DNA from: Panopea generosa | Lineage: Eukaryota; Mollusca; Bivalvia; Adapedonta; Hiatellidae | DNA: 64,000 nucleotides | Reading direction: 5' to 3' | Assembly: GCA_029582155.1 (NCBI GenBank) | Contig: CM055897.1 | Coordinates: 4,013,001 to 4,077,000, forward strand | Notes under the pieces: model-generated | The model's database searches: none | The model's input: the letters and a program-made list of their open reading frames with translations, nothing else | What the model was told of the DNA's origin: nothing | Program-made: the position numbers and the translations under genes | In this document: positions 24,010-35,482 of the stretch, in pieces | How the letters are laid out: every line of letters begins with the position of its first letter | Position numbering within the stretch: the stretch's first letter is position 1

Positions 24010-26972
24010 CTCACCTGACTGACCTTGAGTCTCCCAACTTAAGTAGAATATATAATACATGTACACTCTAAATTCCAGAAAAACGAGATGGGCAAGAATT
24101 TTTATTTTTTTTGAAGATGTAACAGATGCGTAGAAGAGTTCAAAATTGGTAGAGGTTAACCCGTGGTAAATGTCAGTGAAATTACATTGAAATCGGGTCA
24201 GTAGATTCTGACAAGAAGGCTTTTGAAGTTTTTACTATAGCTGCCTATATAGTAAACTAGCACCTCACTGTGACGGTCATGTTTTTTAACAAATCACAAT
24301 AGCTTATTATAGCTTATTTAGTAAACTAATCCCTACCCCTGGCCGCCATGTTTTTTTTGACGAATTAGGATGGCTTGAACAAACTTGGTAGAGGGTCACC
24401 CAAGGAAGATTTGTGTGAAATTATTTTAAAATCGAGCAGGTAGTTTCTGACAAGAAGATTTTTTAAGTTTTAACTATAGCTTATATAGTAAACTTTCCCC
24501 ATCCCATGGCCGCCATGTTTTTTGACGAATAAAGATGGCTTGAACAACGTTGGTAGAGGGTCACCTAAAGAACATTTTCGTGAAATTATTTTAAGTTTTT
24601 ACTATAGCTTATATAGTAAACTTTCCCCATCCAATGGCCGCCATGTTTTTTGACGAATGAAGATGGCTTGATCAAACTTGGTAGAGGGTCACCCAAGGAA
24701 CATTTCTTTGAAATTATTTTAAAAATCGAGCCAGTAGTTTCTGACAAGACGATTTTTTAAAGTTTTTACTATAGCTTATATACTTAACTAACCCCACCCC
24801 CTAGCCGCCATGTTTTTTGACGAATGAAGATGGCTTGAACAAACTTGGTAGAGTGTCACCCAAGGAACATTTCTGTGAAATTATTTTAAAATCGAGCCAG
24901 TAGTTTCTGACAAGAATATATTTTTAAGTTTTTAATAATTAAACTTGCCCCGACCCCTGTCGGACATGTTTTATGACGAATGAAGATGGCTTGAACAAAC
25001 TTGGTAGAGGGTCACACGAGGAACATTTGTGTGAAATTATGTTAAAATCGAGCCAGTAGTTTCTGACCAGAAGATGTTTTAATATTTGACTATAGCTTAT
25101 ATAGAAAATATACCCAACACCATGGCCGCCATGTTATTTGACGAATCATGATTGCTTGAACAAACTTGGTAGAGGGTCACCAAAGTAACATTTCTGTGAA
25201 ATTATTTCAAAATCGAGCCAGTGGTTTCTGACAAAAAGATTTTTTTATGTTTTTACTAATTAAACATGCCCCGCCCCCTGGCGGTCATGTTTTTTGACAA
25301 ATCAAGATGGCTTGAACAAACTTGGTAGAGAGTAACGCAAGGAACATTTCTGTGAAATTATTTTAAAAATCGAGCCAGTAATTTCTGACAAGAAGATTTT
25401 TTAAGTTTTTACTATAGCTTATTTAGTAAACTAACCCCTTCCCCTTGTCGCCCTTTTTTTGACGAATTAAGATGGCTTAAACAAACTTAGTAGAGGGTCA
25501 GCCAATGAACATTTCTGTGAAATTATTTGAAAACCGAGCCAGTATTTTCTGACAAGAAGATTTTTTAAGTTTTATTATAGCTTATATAGTAAACTAACGT
25601 CATCCCCTGGCAGCCATGTTTTTTGACGAATCAAGATGGCTTGAACAAACTTGGTAGAGGGTCATCCAAGGAACATTTATGTGAAATTATTTTAAAATCG
25701 AGCCAGTAGTTTCTGACATGAAGATTTTTTAAATTTTTACTATAGCTTATATTGTTAACTAACCCCACCCCCTGGCCGCCATGTTTTTTGACGAATCAAG
25801 ATGGCTTGAACAACTTGGTAGAGGGTAACCCAAGGAACATTTCTGTGAAATTATTTTAAAATCGAGCCAATAGCTTCTGACAAAAAGATTTTTTTAAGTT
25901 TTTACTATAGTTTATATAGAAAACTAACCCCACCCCCTGGCTGCCATGTCTTTTGACGAATCAAGATGGCTTGAACATACTTGGTAGAGGGTCACCCAAG
26001 GAACATTTCTGTGAAATTATTTTAAAATCGAGCCAGTAGTTTCTGACATGAAGATTTTTTAAATTTTTACTATAGCTTATATAGAAAACTAACCCCACCC
26101 CCTGGCTGCCATGTTTTTTGACGAATCAAGATGGCTTGAACATACTTGGTAGAGGGTCACCCAATGAACATTTCTGTGAAATTATGTTAAAATCGAGCCA
26201 GTAGTTTCTGACATGAAGATTTTTTAAATTTTTACTATAGCTTATATTGTAAACTAACCCCACCCCTGGCCGCCATGTTTTATGACGAATCAAGATGGCT
26301 TGAACAACTTGGTAGAGGGTAACCCAAGGACCATTTCTGTGAAATTATTTTTAAATCGAGCCAGTAGTTTCTGACAAAAAGATTTTTTTAAGTTTTTACT
26401 ATAGCTTATATAGTCAACTAACACCACCCTCTGGCCGCCATGTTTTTTGACGAATCAAGATGGCTTGAACAAACTTGGTAGAGGGTAACCCAAGGACCAT
26501 TTCTGTGAAATTATTTTAAAATCGAGCCAGTAGTTTCTGACAAAAAGATTTTTTTAAGTTTTTACTATAGCTTATATAGTCAACTAACACCATCCTCTGG
26601 CCGCCATGTTTTTTGACAAATCAAGATGGCTTGAACAAACTTGGTAGAGGGTCACCCAAGGAACATTTCTGTGAAATTATTTTAAAATCGAGCAAGTAGT
26701 TTCTGACAAGAAGATTTTTTTTAAGTTTTTACTAATTAAAATTGCCCCGCCCCCTGGTGGCCATGGTTTTTTAACGAATTAAGATAGATTGAACAAACTT
26801 GATAGAGGGTCACCCAATGAACATTTCTTTGAAGTTATATGAAAATTGGCCCAGTGGTTTCAGACGAGAAGTTGTTAGAGGCTAAAAGTTAACGACGGAC
26901 GACAGACGACGGACGACTGACACTAGGCGATCACAAAAGCTCACCTGTGAGCTTCTGCTCCGGTGAGCTAAA
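24010..26972. mobile_element. Element with about 17 tandem units of about 165 bp, ending in a hairpin plus CTAA
   Basis: Units contain CGCCATGTTTTTTGACGAAT, GATGGCTTGAACAAACTTGG, AGAGGGTCACCCAAGGAAC, ATCGAGCCAGTAGTTTCTGA and ACTATAGCTTATATAGTAAA. The CATGTTTTTTGACGAAT box repeats from about 24275 to 26762 at about 165-bp steps; one unit near 24508-24639 is shortened by about 35 bp. The left flank starts near CATCGCTCACCTGACTGACC. The right flank is an ACGACGGACGACTG-type run followed by AGCTCACC...GGTGAGCT, an 8-bp stem, and CTAAAA at 26967-26972. Confidence 0.8.
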
Positions 26973-27249
26973 AATGCAGATGCTATTGGAAGTTGGATCA
27001 TTGTCTGTTATTATACGGGCATTCGCTGTGATAAGTATATCCCAATATTAGGTATACAAGGGATAATAAACCTACTGACTAATGAGTAATGACGTAATGT
27101 TGATCTATTTGAAAACAGTAGTTTATTAACAAGAAGTGTGCGCGAAATCCAAATTTCTACATATACGAAAGCTGTACACATCAGGTACTGAGTGATACGA
27201 AGTAAATATGTCGTCATTGCATGATTATCCACAATTTAAACAAAGTTGT
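26973..27249. other. Spacer, nothing recognised
   Basis: AT-rich; leads into the LINE remnant. Confidence 0.35.
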
Positions 27250-28170
27250 GTAGTTAATAAAGGATCTTCGACATAAAAGAGGAGTACGACAAGGACGTCC
27301 ACTGTCGCCATATTTATTTTTACTAATTATACAAATTTTGTGAAAGCAGATAAAGATATAAAGGATATAAACATATATAAGGGAGAAATAAAAAATACAG
27401 CATTTGCAAATGATGCAACATTTATGTTGGATGGGTCATATAAAACGTTTACATCTTTGATGAAAAAGCTAAATGATTTTAGTAAAGTATCTGGCTTAAA
27501 ATTTAACAATAAAAAATATGTTATATCGGGATCACTAAAAAATTCTACTGAAACATTTGGTACTAACAATAATTCATATGGTCATCAATATGTTCATCCA
27601 CATTGGGAATGTTTTTCAAATGACAGAAGCAAATAAACAAGAGTTTTCAAACTGTTTAAAAAGGTGGAAGAGACACAATTTATCATTTATAGGAAAAATA
27701 ACTGTTATCAAAACATTTGCACTACCAAAACGTATATAACCTCTTACAGTCTTAGAATTTCCAAAGCCAGAATTAATTAATTTAATCAATAAAAGTATGT
27801 ATGATTATTTATGGGACAGTTAACCATACAAAATTATTCGAAAAACCATTATACAAGACTACGAAAAAATGGGGGTCTAAAATTGATCGATGTAAATATG
27901 TTTATAAAATCAATAAAAGCGGAATAGGTCAAAAGAATAATAGATAATGAAAATAATGGGGATTGGAAACATATATACATTAACCAATTAGAAAAGTTAG
28001 GGGGACAATTAATATTTGAATGTTATTCAACTGACTATGAATATTCTAAAACACAAAACCATAAGATTATCAGATTTTTATTAGAAATATTACAATCATG
28101 GTCAAGTATAAATTTTGAAAATAAATCAGAAACATTAAACAATCAGATATTATGGAATAATTCGTTCATA
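27250..28170 (+). pseudogene. LINE reverse-transcriptase remnant (L1/Tx1-like)
   Basis: KRGVRQGRPLSPYLFLLII at 27271-27327 is the RT motif just before the catalytic box. AFANDATFML at about 27400-27430 is the YADD-type box with the first Asp replaced by Asn. LNDFSKVSGLKFNNKK follows at about 27471. Then FIGKITVIKTFALPK and a tryptophan-rich segment (YDYLWDS) continue to about 27830 in shifting frames, with several stops and frameshifts. The N-terminal endonuclease and first RT half are missing: a 5'-truncated copy, as LINEs commonly leave. Not functional. Confidence 0.8.
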
Positions 28171-28172
28171 AA

Positions 28173-29201
28173 CAAGAGGCCCAAGAGGACCTGAGGACGC
28201 TCTACTTACTCATAGTGGTCAAATTCTCCTATGCAATAGAAACATCGGGGCGGGTAATTTTTAACCCTAGGGACACCATTTGAACAAATCTAACAAAACT
28301 ATAGTTGGTCATCTTCACTGCATAAACATTCTGAAAATCTGTTCATGAGAAGATATTTTAAGTTTTGGACTATTTTCAGTAACGGCGGTCATCTTGCATT
28401 TTAGTTAGAAAAAATCTTCTGTATAGTCTCCTATGCAATAGAAACATCCATGTGAAGTTTCAGTTTAATTGGCCTAGTGGTTTCAGAATAAATGAAAAAT
28501 AGAGAGTATTTTCTGTGTTCCCATAATATCCCTATGTAAAATTATAAGTCACTTTACAGAGCCCCTATAAATTTTAGCCCCTAAATTCTTATCTGCAATC
28601 AAACCCCTACACAAAGAGACAATTTATGCCAAATATGAACAAATCTGACATACCGGTTCTTAAGAAAACGATTTTAGTAATTCCCAATTTTTACCGTTTT
28701 GGGGCCCCTCCTGACCCCTTTAGACAGTGGAACCATTTTTACAAATCTGAACCTCCTTCACAAAACAATGCTTCTGTGAAGATATAAGCAAAATCATTTC
28801 CATTAAAAAAAAATATATATATTATAATGACATGTGTCCCCTAAATGAACCCTCGGGGCGTGGTCATTTTTAACCCTAGGGACACCATTTGAACAAATCT
28901 AACAAAACTATAGTTGGTCATCATTACTACATAAACATTTTGAAAATATGTTAGGCCGTTCATGAATAGAATTTTTTTTTAGAAGTTTTGGACTATTTTT
29001 AGTAATGGCGGCCATCTTGAATTTCAGATCGAAAAAAATATTTTGCTTAGTCTCCTATGCAATACAAACATCCATGTGAAGTTTCAGTTTAATTGGCCTA
29101 GTGGTTTCAGAGAAAGTGCTGCTAACAGACGACAGACGACGGACGACGGACAACGCGCCATTGCATATGCACTTCTGGCTTTGTCCAGTAGAGCTAAAAA
29201 T
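28173..29201 (+). mobile_element. Non-autonomous dispersed element (ACAAGAGGCCC ... AGAGCTAAAAA)
   Basis: Starts AACAAGAGGCCCAAGAGGAC and ends with an ACGACGGACGACGGAC-type run, TCTGGCTTTGTCCAG (hairpin-like) and TAGAGCTAAAAA. About 57964-58936 is the same element on the opposite strand. Internal order: ATAGTTGGTCAT, TAATGGCGGCCATCTTGAAT, CTCCTATGCAATA, CATGTGAAGTTTCAGTTTAA. Part of the interior is repeated twice (28240-28480 and 28855-29110). No coding content. Confidence 0.75.
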
Positions 29202-29235
29202 GGGCTAATTACAAGATCAATTAACTTACATATTC

Positions 29236-29527
29236 CAATAATTGATTGATTGATTGAATATTTAGCGTCATTTTTATGCCATCGAGGGCTAACAGACGAT
29301 CAGTTAACCTAACCACTGTTTCCTAAGATTAACGAGTACTCGAGCACACCTCGTCTCCACAAGTAACTGATAACTTTCCCACTTGAATCAGTGGTGAGAG
29401 ACAAATGATAATGAGATGCAATGTCGCATATCAATCATCACGGAGACTGTTGCCGGGCGGGGGATTCGAACTCACGACCCCTGGATTGATAGTCAGACGC
29501 GTAACCGACTGAGCTAATCGGGCCCGG
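29236..29527 (-). mobile_element. tRNA-derived SINE, copy 1
   Basis: On the minus strand the head (about 29527-29450) has GATTAGCTCAGTCGGTTACG (A box) and GAGTTCGAATCCCCC (B box), flanked by complementary GCCGGGCCCG-type and CGCCCGGC ends. The body follows, and the 3' end is (CAAT)n, seen as ATTGATTGATTGA on the + strand at 29240. Copies 2-4 are at 57196, 55067 and 62668. The tRNA-like part is best explained as a SINE promoter because the same body follows it in every copy. Confidence 0.85.
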
Positions 29528-29594
29528 CCTATATTTCAATAATAACAGAGATATTGTCATGAGGGCAATATTCGTGTTTACTATTTAAACAATA

Positions 29595-29690
29595 ACACAC
29601 TTTGGAGACGACGGACGACGAACGACGGACGACGGACAACGCGCCTTCGCATAAGCACGTCTGGCCTTTGGCCAGTAGAGCTAAAAATGA
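29595..29690 (+). repeat. Solitary 3' end of the AGAGCTAAAAA element
   Basis: An ACGACGGACGACGAACGACG run, GCACGTCTGGCCTTTGGCCA (perfect 6-bp stem CTGGCC/GGCCAG) and GTAGAGCTAAAAATG. It shows the terminal hairpin more clearly than the copy at 29201. Confidence 0.75.
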
Positions 29691-29699
29691 AGGACATTT

Positions 29700-30940
29700 C
29701 GCAAGTTAATAAAACAAAAATTTCGGATTAAAGTTTGTCTCATTTTTTTATAAGGAAACAGATTCGAATCAACTGCCTCATTTTAAAAAAATGTCATTTA
29801 TAATATAGCGATTTTTTTCTGACATACTATCTTAAAATGCTGTATCAAAGTTTATAACTTATTCTCTAGATTGAATGCTTATCATCAACTGTAAACAGTC
29901 ATATAAAGTGAACAATTTGCTAATAGTATACAAATTATCTGTTGTTTCCGCTTTAACAGCTCCCACAAGAACTGGAGGCGTTTTGCAAATGAAGAGATCT
30001 AAAATACTCCAACTATATGTTCCTGGTAATCTAGCTGTAATGGTTGAAAATCTGGTGTGCCTCAACAGTGACAATATCTTTGAAAAACGTAGGGAAAATT
30101 ACCATATTGATTAATATTCCCGGTATTATAAATGCAGGGGCTAAAACGGTCAAATTCAAGGTAGACTATAAGAATTTTCTTAATACTATTATAGGAAGCA
30201 CTAAAAAAATTGTGAGCATGATTATTGATGCCTATGGGTCCTTCATAACATTTGTGAATTTCATTCCCCTGGGTCTCACGGTATAGCACTGGGGATGGGG
30301 CATACTTTACTAAATCTATATAACAGAAAATGACAAAAACGGTTACTTTTTATGACTGAATTGATTGCTGTGAATTTTCTTTTCGTGTGATTTGCTGTTG
30401 AGCTTAATACCTGTATATGTAAAGTTCATGGTCCCTACCCCCATGAGGTCTTGGGATGGGACTTACTTGACTAAATCTATATAAGATTGATTGATTGATT
30501 GATTTCGATTTTTTTAACGCATGGCTGGTTTTATGATCTATTGATTCTTTATTTCCTCTATAGTACAAATATACAGGAGAGTATATTTAAACAGCAACAT
30601 GGGAGTACAATGCATATACAAAAACATAACACATATAGACAATAAGATGACAATCATATATATACAATACAAACAAACATATAACTTCGATAGTTCAAAC
30701 AACTTACATATATACAAACGAAATAAATAAATGTCCATTTAAATTGCAAAATATATTGACACTTTTAGAAGAATGGCCAAAGGCTTTAAGTGAGCTATCC
30801 TGGCCACTTTTTGTCAGTCTGTCTGTCAACAATTTCTGTAAACGGCATATATGATACTGCTAAGTAGATTTTCACCAAAATTAGTATGAAGCACTCTTAC
30901 ATGAAGCTTATCAAGTGTGATCAAGTTACTGACTGCTATA
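29700..30940. other. No gene assigned; repeat fragments
   Basis: About 29940-30280 has open frames on both strands and slightly more protein-like sequence (LTAPTRTGGVLQMKRSK), but no family is recognised and the frame breaks at 30050-30115. 30250-30470 repeats GGGATGGG(A/G)C(A/T)TACTT and TAAATCTATATAA. 30486-30502 is (ATTG)n. 30770 begins a dispersed repeat (GGCCAAAGGCTTTAAGTGAG). Confidence 0.35.
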
Positions 30941-30944
30941 ATGT

Positions 30945-31310
30945 TAAACATGAGTTTCGTATGTTTAACATATGTTTAAAGTTTACATTAGAACATATGT
31001 TAAACATACGTGGTACTACTCCCGTGAAAAACAAACATAGTTAAACGTATGTTTAGCGTGTGTAGTACTATTTTCATGAAAAAAGTACGTATTAAAACGT
31101 ATGTTAAACTTACGTTAAACATGCGTGGTACTATTCCTTTGAATAACGTATGTTTTGAACGTACGTTAAACATATGTTCAACATACGTTAAATATATGGC
31201 AGAAACGTATGTTAAACGAGCGTGGTACTATTTATATGAAAATGTACGTTTTGGCACATATGTTAAATTTGCGTTAAACGTACGTTTAACATGCGTGGCA
31301 TTTTTACCTG
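30945..31310. repeat. Palindrome-rich irregular tandem repeat
   Basis: Built from GTTAAACATACGT-like words in both orientations (ACGTATGTTAAAC, ACGTACGTTTAACATGCG) joined by CGTGGTACTATTC-like spacers at about 31006, 31055, 31119, 31221 and 31295. Each word is close to self-complementary, so the region can form many small hairpins. The open frame across it follows from the repeat's low stop density. Confidence 0.75.
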
Positions 31311-31965
31311 TGATATACGAGTCCAAACAAGAAAAATGTTACTGTTGAACTTCGAAGGATGGCGATCATGAAAGCTAAGCATGAGCTTTGCACGGTTGAG
31401 CTAATATACCATAAACATTTTCAAGGTGTCTCTTAGCGATTGTATGACTGTTAATATCTGGTTTTAGAAAATACACAATGGAAGGGATTTCACATACTTT
31501 ATTCCATTTCTGAGACGAGGTGTATGATAATACAAACTGTTTATAGCAAATGTACGTACATGTAGATGATTTAAGGCTAAATGAATTTAAACAAAATCAT
31601 TTTTATGAATTTTGTTTAAAACAACAACTATATTACACATGCATACAAAACTAATCCATATCATAACCATTATAAAAATATCGTAATATTAATATTATAC
31701 AACATTACAACTATATCTGGCTCCCAGTAACCATATCATAAAACAAGAGGCCATTCGTTGCTCGCCTAATATTTTTTTCTGTATAAAGGAGATTGAAATT
31801 TTATAAGAATGACGCGTATGCTTTGTTTATGAAATTTAAATTCAAATGGATGAATGAATTTTTACCAAGTTTGACTGAAGTCAAATTAGGGGTCTCCATG
31901 GGGGTCACAGTTTTATATAGAGTTGAATAGGTGTATGCCCTTTAACAGTATAAAGCTGTTCCAGA
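31311..31965. other. No gene seen; one element start
   Basis: ACAAGAGGCC at 31744 looks like the start of another dispersed element, which runs into the duplicated block beginning at about 31966. Confidence 0.4.
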
Positions 31966-32510
31966 CTGCAGGTCGACACCAGTGTAGTTACTTACCGGTT
32001 ATCAATCTCAGCACACGAAGGAATTAATTCAGCAAGGCGGTGACCCTAACTGGCTGTGTGGCATTGACCATATTAATTTTAGCAAGTATTTATTTTAAAA
32101 GAAATATAACATCACAAGGAATTTCGTGGAGCACTGGTTAGAAAACGTCTGATATAACCTATGTTGCGGAGATGTGCATAAGTTTATTCGACTATTCGTA
32201 GAATTTCATCCAAGAAAGCACCTTTTATTACTTGTTTTAGATTGTCCCAAGCCTACAAATGTAGCCATGGATTTACCACATAACAATCTTTACAGAGGTT
32301 TGTATGTCATCAGACAGGCAAGAAATATTGCATAAGAAGGAATTGTTATTGCCGTTTTAGGATGCAGGTCGACAACAGTGTGTCTATTGGATCAATCTGC
32401 ATACCCAGGATTTCATTCTGCAAGGGGGTGACCCTGGCTGTGTGGATAGACCATATCATTTTTGACATGTATATTATTTTAAAAGAAATGTACAACATCA
32501 CAAAGAATTT
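31966..32510. repeat. Diverged direct duplication next to the satellite
   Basis: GACTGCAGGTCGACACCAGT...GGTGACCC...GGCTGTGTGG...TTTTAAAAGAAAT...AACATCACAA at about 31972-32120 matches 32361-32508 (offset about 390 bp) with many substitutions. The second copy runs directly into the 22-bp satellite, so the satellite started in, or inserted at, this unit. Confidence 0.7.
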
Positions 32511-35482
32511 GAATATCATTCCTGACATGTTTGAAGATCAATCCTGATTTGTTTGAAGATCATTTTCAACATGTTTGAAGAGCATTCCAGATTTATTTAA
32601 AGATCATTCCTGACTTGTTTGAAGATCATTCCCAACATGTTGGAAGAGCTTTCCGGACTTGTTTGAAAATAATTCCCGACATGTTTGAAGATCATTCCGG
32701 ACTTATTTAAAGATCATTCCCGATATGTTTGAAGAGCATTCCCTACATGTTTGAAATACATTCCGGAATTGTTTGAAGATCATTCCCGAATTGTTTGAAG
32801 ATCATTCCCGACATATTGGAAGATCATTCCAGACTTGTTTGAAGATCATTACCGACATGTTTGAAGATCATTCCGGACTTATTTAAAGATCATTCCCGAC
32901 TTGTTTGAATATTATTCCTGACATGTTGGAAGATCATTCCAGACTTGTTTGAATATCATTCCTGACATGTTTGAAGATCAATCCTGATTTGTTTGAAGAT
33001 CATTTTCAACATGTTTGAAGAGCATTCCAGATTTATTTAAAGATCATTCCTGACTTGTTTGAAGATCATTCCCAACATGTTGGAAGAGCTTTCCGGACTT
33101 GTTTGAAAATAATTCCCGACATGTTTGAAGATCATTCCGGACTTATTTAAAGATCATTCCCGATATGTTTGAAGAGCATTCCCTACATGTTTGAAATACA
33201 TTCCGGAATTGTTTGAAGATCATTCCCGAATTGTTTGAAGATCATTCCCGACATATTGGAAGATCATTCCAGACTTGTTTGAATATCATTCCAGACATGT
33301 TTGAAGAGCATTCCGGATTTATTTAATGATCATTCCTGACTTGTTTGAAGATCATTCCTGACATGTTGGAAGAGCATTCCGGACTTATTCAAAGATCATT
33401 CTCGACTTGTTTGAAGATTATTCCAGACTTATTTAAAGATCATTCCCGACTTATTTAAATTCATTCCCGACTTGTTTGAAGATTATTCTCGACTTGTTTG
33501 AGGATCATTCCTGACTTGTTTGAATATCATTACTGACATGTTTGTAGAGCATTCAGGACTTATTTAAAGATCATTCCCGACTTTTTTGAAGATCATTCCA
33601 GACTTATTTAAAGTTCATTCCCGACATGTTCAAAGATCATTTCTGACTTGTTTGAAGATCATTCCCGACATGTTTGAAGATTATCTTGACTTGTTTGAAT
33701 ATAATTCCCGACATGTTTGAAGAGCATTCCAGACTAATTTAAAGATCATTCCCGACTTGTTTAAAGATCATTCCTGACATGTTAGAAGATAATTCAAGAC
33801 GTGTTTGAATATCATTCCCGACATGTTTGAAGATCATTCCGGGCTTATTTAAAGATCATTCCCGACTTGTTTGAAGATTATTCTCGACTTGTTTGAAGAT
33901 CATTCCTGACTTGTTTGAAGATTATTCCGACTTGTTTGAAGATCATTCCTGACTTGTTTGCAGATCATTCCCGACGTTTTTTGAAGATCATTCCCGACTT
34001 ATCTAAAGATCATTCCCGACATGTTCAAAGAACATTTCCGACTTGTTTGAAGATCATTCCTGACATGTTAGAAGAGCAATCAAGACGTTTTTGAATATCA
34101 TTCCCGACATGTTTGAAAATTATTCCAGAATTATTAAAAGTTCATTCCCGACATGTTCAAAGATCATTCCTGACTTGTTTGAAGATCATTCCCGACATGT
34201 TTGAAGATCATTCCCGACTTGTTTGAATATCATTCACGACATGTTTGAAGAGCATTCCTGACTGATTTAAAGATCATTTCCGACTTGTTTGAAGATTATT
34301 CCGACTTGTTTGAAGATCATTCCTGACTTGTTTGAAGATCATTCCCGACGTTTTTTGAAGATCATTCCCGACTTATCTAAAGATCATTCCCGACATGTTC
34401 AAAGAACATTTCCGACTTGTTTGAAGATTATTCTCGACTTGTTTGAAGATCATTCCTGACTTGTTTGAATATCATTCCTGACTTGTTTGAAGATCATTCC
34501 CGACATGTTTGAAGATCATTCCCGACTTGTTTAAAGATCATTCCTGACATGTTAGAAGATAATTCAAGACGTGTTTGAATATCATTCCCGACATGTTTGA
34601 AGATCATTCCGGACTTATTAAAAGTTCATTCCCGACATGTTCAAAGATAATTCCTGACTTGCTTGAAGATCATTCCCGACATGTTTGAAGATCATTCCCG
34701 ACTAGTTTGAATATCATTCACGACATGTTTGAAGAGCATTCCTGACTGATTTAGAGATCATTCCCGACTTGTTTGAAGATCATTTCGGACATGTTAGAAG
34801 ATTATTCCGACTAGTTTGAAGATCATTCCTGACTTGTTTGAAGAACATTCCCGACTTATTCAAAGATCATTCCCGACATGTTCAAAGATCATTTTCGACA
34901 TGTTTGAAGAGCATTCCGGACCTTTTTAAAGATCATTCCCGACTTGTTTGAAGATTATTCCGACTTGTTTGAAGATCATTCCTGACTTGTTTGAAGATGA
35001 TTCCCGACTTTTTTGAAGATATTTCCGGACTTATTTAAAGATAATTCCCGACATGTTCAAAGATCATTCCCGACGTGTTTGAAGATCATTCCGGACTTAT
35101 TTAAAGATCATTCTTGACTTGTTTAAAGATCATTCCAGACATGTTTGAAGATCATTCCGGACTTATTTTAAGATCATTCCCGACTTGTTTAAAGATCGTT
35201 CTCAACTTGTTTGAAGATCAATCCTGACATGTTGGAAGAGCATTCCAGACTTGTTTGGATATCATTCCCGACATGTTTGAAGATCATTCCCCGACGTGTT
35301 TGAATATCATTCCCGACATGTTTGAAAAGCATTCCGGACTTATTTAAAGATCATTCCCGACTTGTTTGAAGATCATTCTTGACATGTTGGAAGATCATTC
35401 AAGACGTGATTGAATATCATTCCCGACATGTTTGAAGATCATTCCTGACTTGTTTGAAGATCATTCCCAATTTGTTTGAAAA
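32511..35482. repeat. 22-bp satellite, about 135 units
   Basis: The consensus unit is about GACTTGTTTGAAGATCATTC plus CC; common variants are GACATG at the start and TTATTTAAAG in the middle. It runs almost without gaps for 2.97 kb. Because 22 is not a multiple of 3 and every phase soon meets TGA or TAA, it is not coding. Longer-range order exists: 32511-32843 equals 32951-33283 exactly, and about 33921-34050 resembles about 34295-34424. Confidence 0.95.

Noticed and set aside
29450..29527. tRNA gene on the minus strand
   Set aside because: The same tRNA-like head with the same body is found in three other places in the window, so it is a SINE head.
31049..31348. 99-codon plus-strand protein
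   Set aside because: It is made of the palindromic repeat words and has no conserved domain.
32511..35482. Repeat-protein gene or CRISPR-like array in the satellite
   Set aside because: The 22-bp period shifts frame each unit and stops occur in all phases; there are no unique spacers between repeats.
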